Of a stretch of 64,000 nt of DNA, positions 62,549 through 64,000 are shown piece by piece. Made by a program: the position numbers and the translations under genes. The stretch lies in NCBI RefSeq assembly GCF_006542765.1, contig NZ_SKCD01000022.1, positions 310,001 through 374,000 of the forward strand, written 5' to 3'. Below the pieces are notes generated by a model. That model was not told the origin of the DNA and made no database searches. It saw only the letters and a program-made list of their open reading frames with translations. The DNA comes from Paenibacillus luteus. GTDB lineage: Bacteria > Bacillota > Bacilli > Paenibacillales > Paenibacillaceae. Every line of letters begins with the position of its first letter. Positions within the stretch are counted from its first letter, which is position 1.

Positions 62549-64000
62549 TTACGATAATACATTGTACTGGAACTTCGAAAACTCGGCCATTCCTCCAAAC
62601 CTATCTGTAGAGAATAAAAACAGCCCGATGCGGCATCCCATAAAATAATCAAGCTTGTATACCATTTGATGTGGATTACCGAGCTGCTTCCATTCCTCAC
62701 CCTCCCGGTAGCTGAACGTGCATGTATCCGCATTATTCATAAAGTTGCCGTACGCTTTAAGCATTACCTTAGTTCCGTAGATGGGAACCCTGGCATACTC
62801 TGTCCCAGGCTCGTCATCCACCATGCTTCCGAATAAAGATGTATCTTCGCTTTTTCTAGCCATCAACACCAGATATAATTGCCCCTCTTCTTGGGTCAAG
62901 GCTATGTAGGCGTACGTGCCGATTAAGAAACATAACCCCGCATAATCGCCATTGTTCAGCTCGCTTCCATCAAGGGTAACCACTGCTTCGCAAGCAGGAC
63001 CTATTGCGCGTTGTGTGAGCGTGTTGATCGCAAATGTCAGGTTAGGGCTTATATTTCCGGAGCGCACTCGGTAGCTTCCTGGTTTTTCTGTCACCGACCA
63101 AAGCGTTTCATTAGGAATATGATTCCATTGCCAAAAATCTTTCAATTGAACCTTCCCGTTTGAATCCGGCTCATAGCGGAATTCATCGCTTCCAATCAGA
63201 GATTTGTACGTGTAGTCAGGTCTTGTGCTTGGGATATCAATCGTTTTTGGCGTCTCCTTCGCAAAAACCGGGAAACCATCCACAAACTCCAATGGGACGA
63301 TGACCGGAACCCTGCCCACAGCTCCATGGTCTTGAAATAATAGGGCATACCATAGTCCTTCCGGCGTATCAACGATCCCGCCTTGCGCGACTCCAGAATT
63401 GAAGTACCCCCTATCGTCATTGAAGACCTCACCGCCAGAAAATTCACCCTCCAGCGAATCCGATACATAACAAGCTTGGGTTCTACGGCCGTACGCTGGC
63501 GATATGTGAATAAAGAAGGCATAATATTTGCCTCTGATCTTGTAAAAGTGCGCCCCCTCATAACCCAAATCATACGGCGGGGTATCTCTTACGATCACAC
63601 GTTCTAGGCCGCCAGGCTTGGGACCGGAAAGATCGTCCTTTAGTTCCGTGAGCATGATCTCTGCATTTCCGTAGATTAAATACACGCGACCGTCATCGTC
63701 AAACAGCAACGAGCAATCGTGATAAAAGCCTTCAATATATTGCTTAGTCCAAGGTCCGTTGATCTCCTCAGCTGAATACAAATAAGTCTTGCGTGTATCA
63801 TTCGCCGCAAAGACAACATAAAATTTCCCATTATGATGGCGTAGAGATGCAGCCCACATCCCTTGCCCATAAATTTGCTGTCCGTTTTCTAGCCGCTGTG
63901 CAGGCGTATTCTCTAGAACATCGAATACATGCGTTGCCGTTTCCCAATGCAGCAAATCATACGAGCGCAAGATGACGCAGCCCGGCATCATATGCATGGT
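62549..64000 (-). CDS. GH43-family glycoside hydrolase (5' end outside window)
   Basis: 484 codons visible; the frame is open to the right edge, so the N-terminus, including the first catalytic Asp (DPD-type motif), is missing. The five-bladed propeller is recognised by the THMMPG start, pKa-modulating Asp in YHDCSLLFDDDG and general-acid Glu in YEGAHFYKI. A C-terminal concanavalin-like domain (about the last 200 residues), as in beta-xylosidases and alpha-arabinofuranosidases of this family, follows. It would act on xylo- or arabino-oligosaccharides. Whether it has a signal peptide cannot be seen. It sits upstream of cassette 6 on the same strand, but a terminator separates them. Confidence 0.88.
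   Translation of the reverse strand, partial: TMHMMPGCVILRSYDLLHWETATHVFDVLENTPAQRLENGQQIYGQGMWAASLRHHNGKFYVVFAANDTRKTYLYSAEEINGPWTKQYIEGFYHDCSLLFDDDGRVYLIYGNAEIMLTELKDDLSGPKPGGLERVIVRDTPPYDLGYEGAHFYKIRGKYYAFFIHISPAYGRRTQACYVSDSLEGEFSGGEVFNDDRGYFNSGVAQGGIVDTPEGLWYALLFQDHGAVGRVPVIVPLEFVDGFPVFAKETPKTIDIPSTRPDYTYKSLIGSDEFRYEPDSNGKVQLKDFWQWNHIPNETLWSVTEKPGSYRVRSGNISPNLTFAINTLTQRAIGPACEAVVTLDGSELNNGDYAGLCFLIGTYAYIALTQEEGQLYLVLMARKSEDTSLFGSMVDDEPGTEYARVPIYGTKVMLKAYGNFMNNADTCTFSYREGEEWKQLGNPHQMVYKLDYFMGCRIGLFLFSTDRFGGMAEFSKFQYNVLS

Overview
The window looks like a chromosomal carbohydrate-use region of a Paenibacillus-like Firmicute (Paenibacillus, Cohnella or a close relative). The inference rests on large LplA/YtcQ-type lipoproteins with LplB/YtcP-type permease pairs, YesM/YesN-type two-component systems with AraC output, an S-layer-homology-anchored surface protein, strong GGAGG ribosome binding sites, frequent TTG/GTG starts, and CcpA (cre)-like operators. 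No rRNA, tRNA, CRISPR array, insertion sequence or phage gene was seen.

Left part (1-6930): two overlapping half-transporter ABC exporters on the minus strand (the first cut by the window edge), a divergent ABC-2 exporter of one ATPase and two permeases, then a small regulator that joins an XRE helix-turn-helix to a DnaA domain-I-like module, with a 12-bp palindrome in front of it.

The rest (7152-64000) is sugar use. Six importer cassettes are present, each with one lipoprotein and two permeases but no ATPase. Gene orders differ: (1) permease-permease-SBP-HK-RR at 7152-14170; (2) SBP-permease-permease at 17466-21071 with a divergent AraC gene; (3) SBP-permease-permease-HK-RR at 22281-29069; (4) HK-RR-SBP-MalF/MalG-type permeases at 38882-44865; (5) RR-HK-SBP-permease-permease-AraC at 48610-56837; (6) permease-permease-SBP-carboxylesterase at 56880-62184. 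Between them lie enzymes: a CE1-like esterase, a secreted GH5 enzyme with a ricin-type lectin domain, an overlapping GH42/GH29 pair, a 1943-residue S-layer-anchored beta-helix protein with LamG and six InlB-type repeats, a GH31 enzyme with its own AraC regulator, a type-B carboxylesterase, and a GH43 enzyme cut by the right edge.

Likely workflow (inference): secreted and surface-anchored proteins bind and cut a branched plant polysaccharide; lipoproteins capture oligosaccharides; permeases import them using a shared ATPase (MsmX-like) encoded elsewhere; cytoplasmic GH42, GH29, GH31, GH43 and esterases strip galactosyl, fucosyl, xylosyl/glucosyl, arabinosyl/xylosyl and acyl groups. The set resembles what xyloglucan or another decorated hemicellulose would need, but no substrate is proven by sequence. 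HK/RR pairs and AraC proteins give induction, and cre-like sites give catabolite repression. Five of six lipoprotein genes are followed by a hairpin before the next gene, which would allow the binding protein to be made in excess over its permeases.
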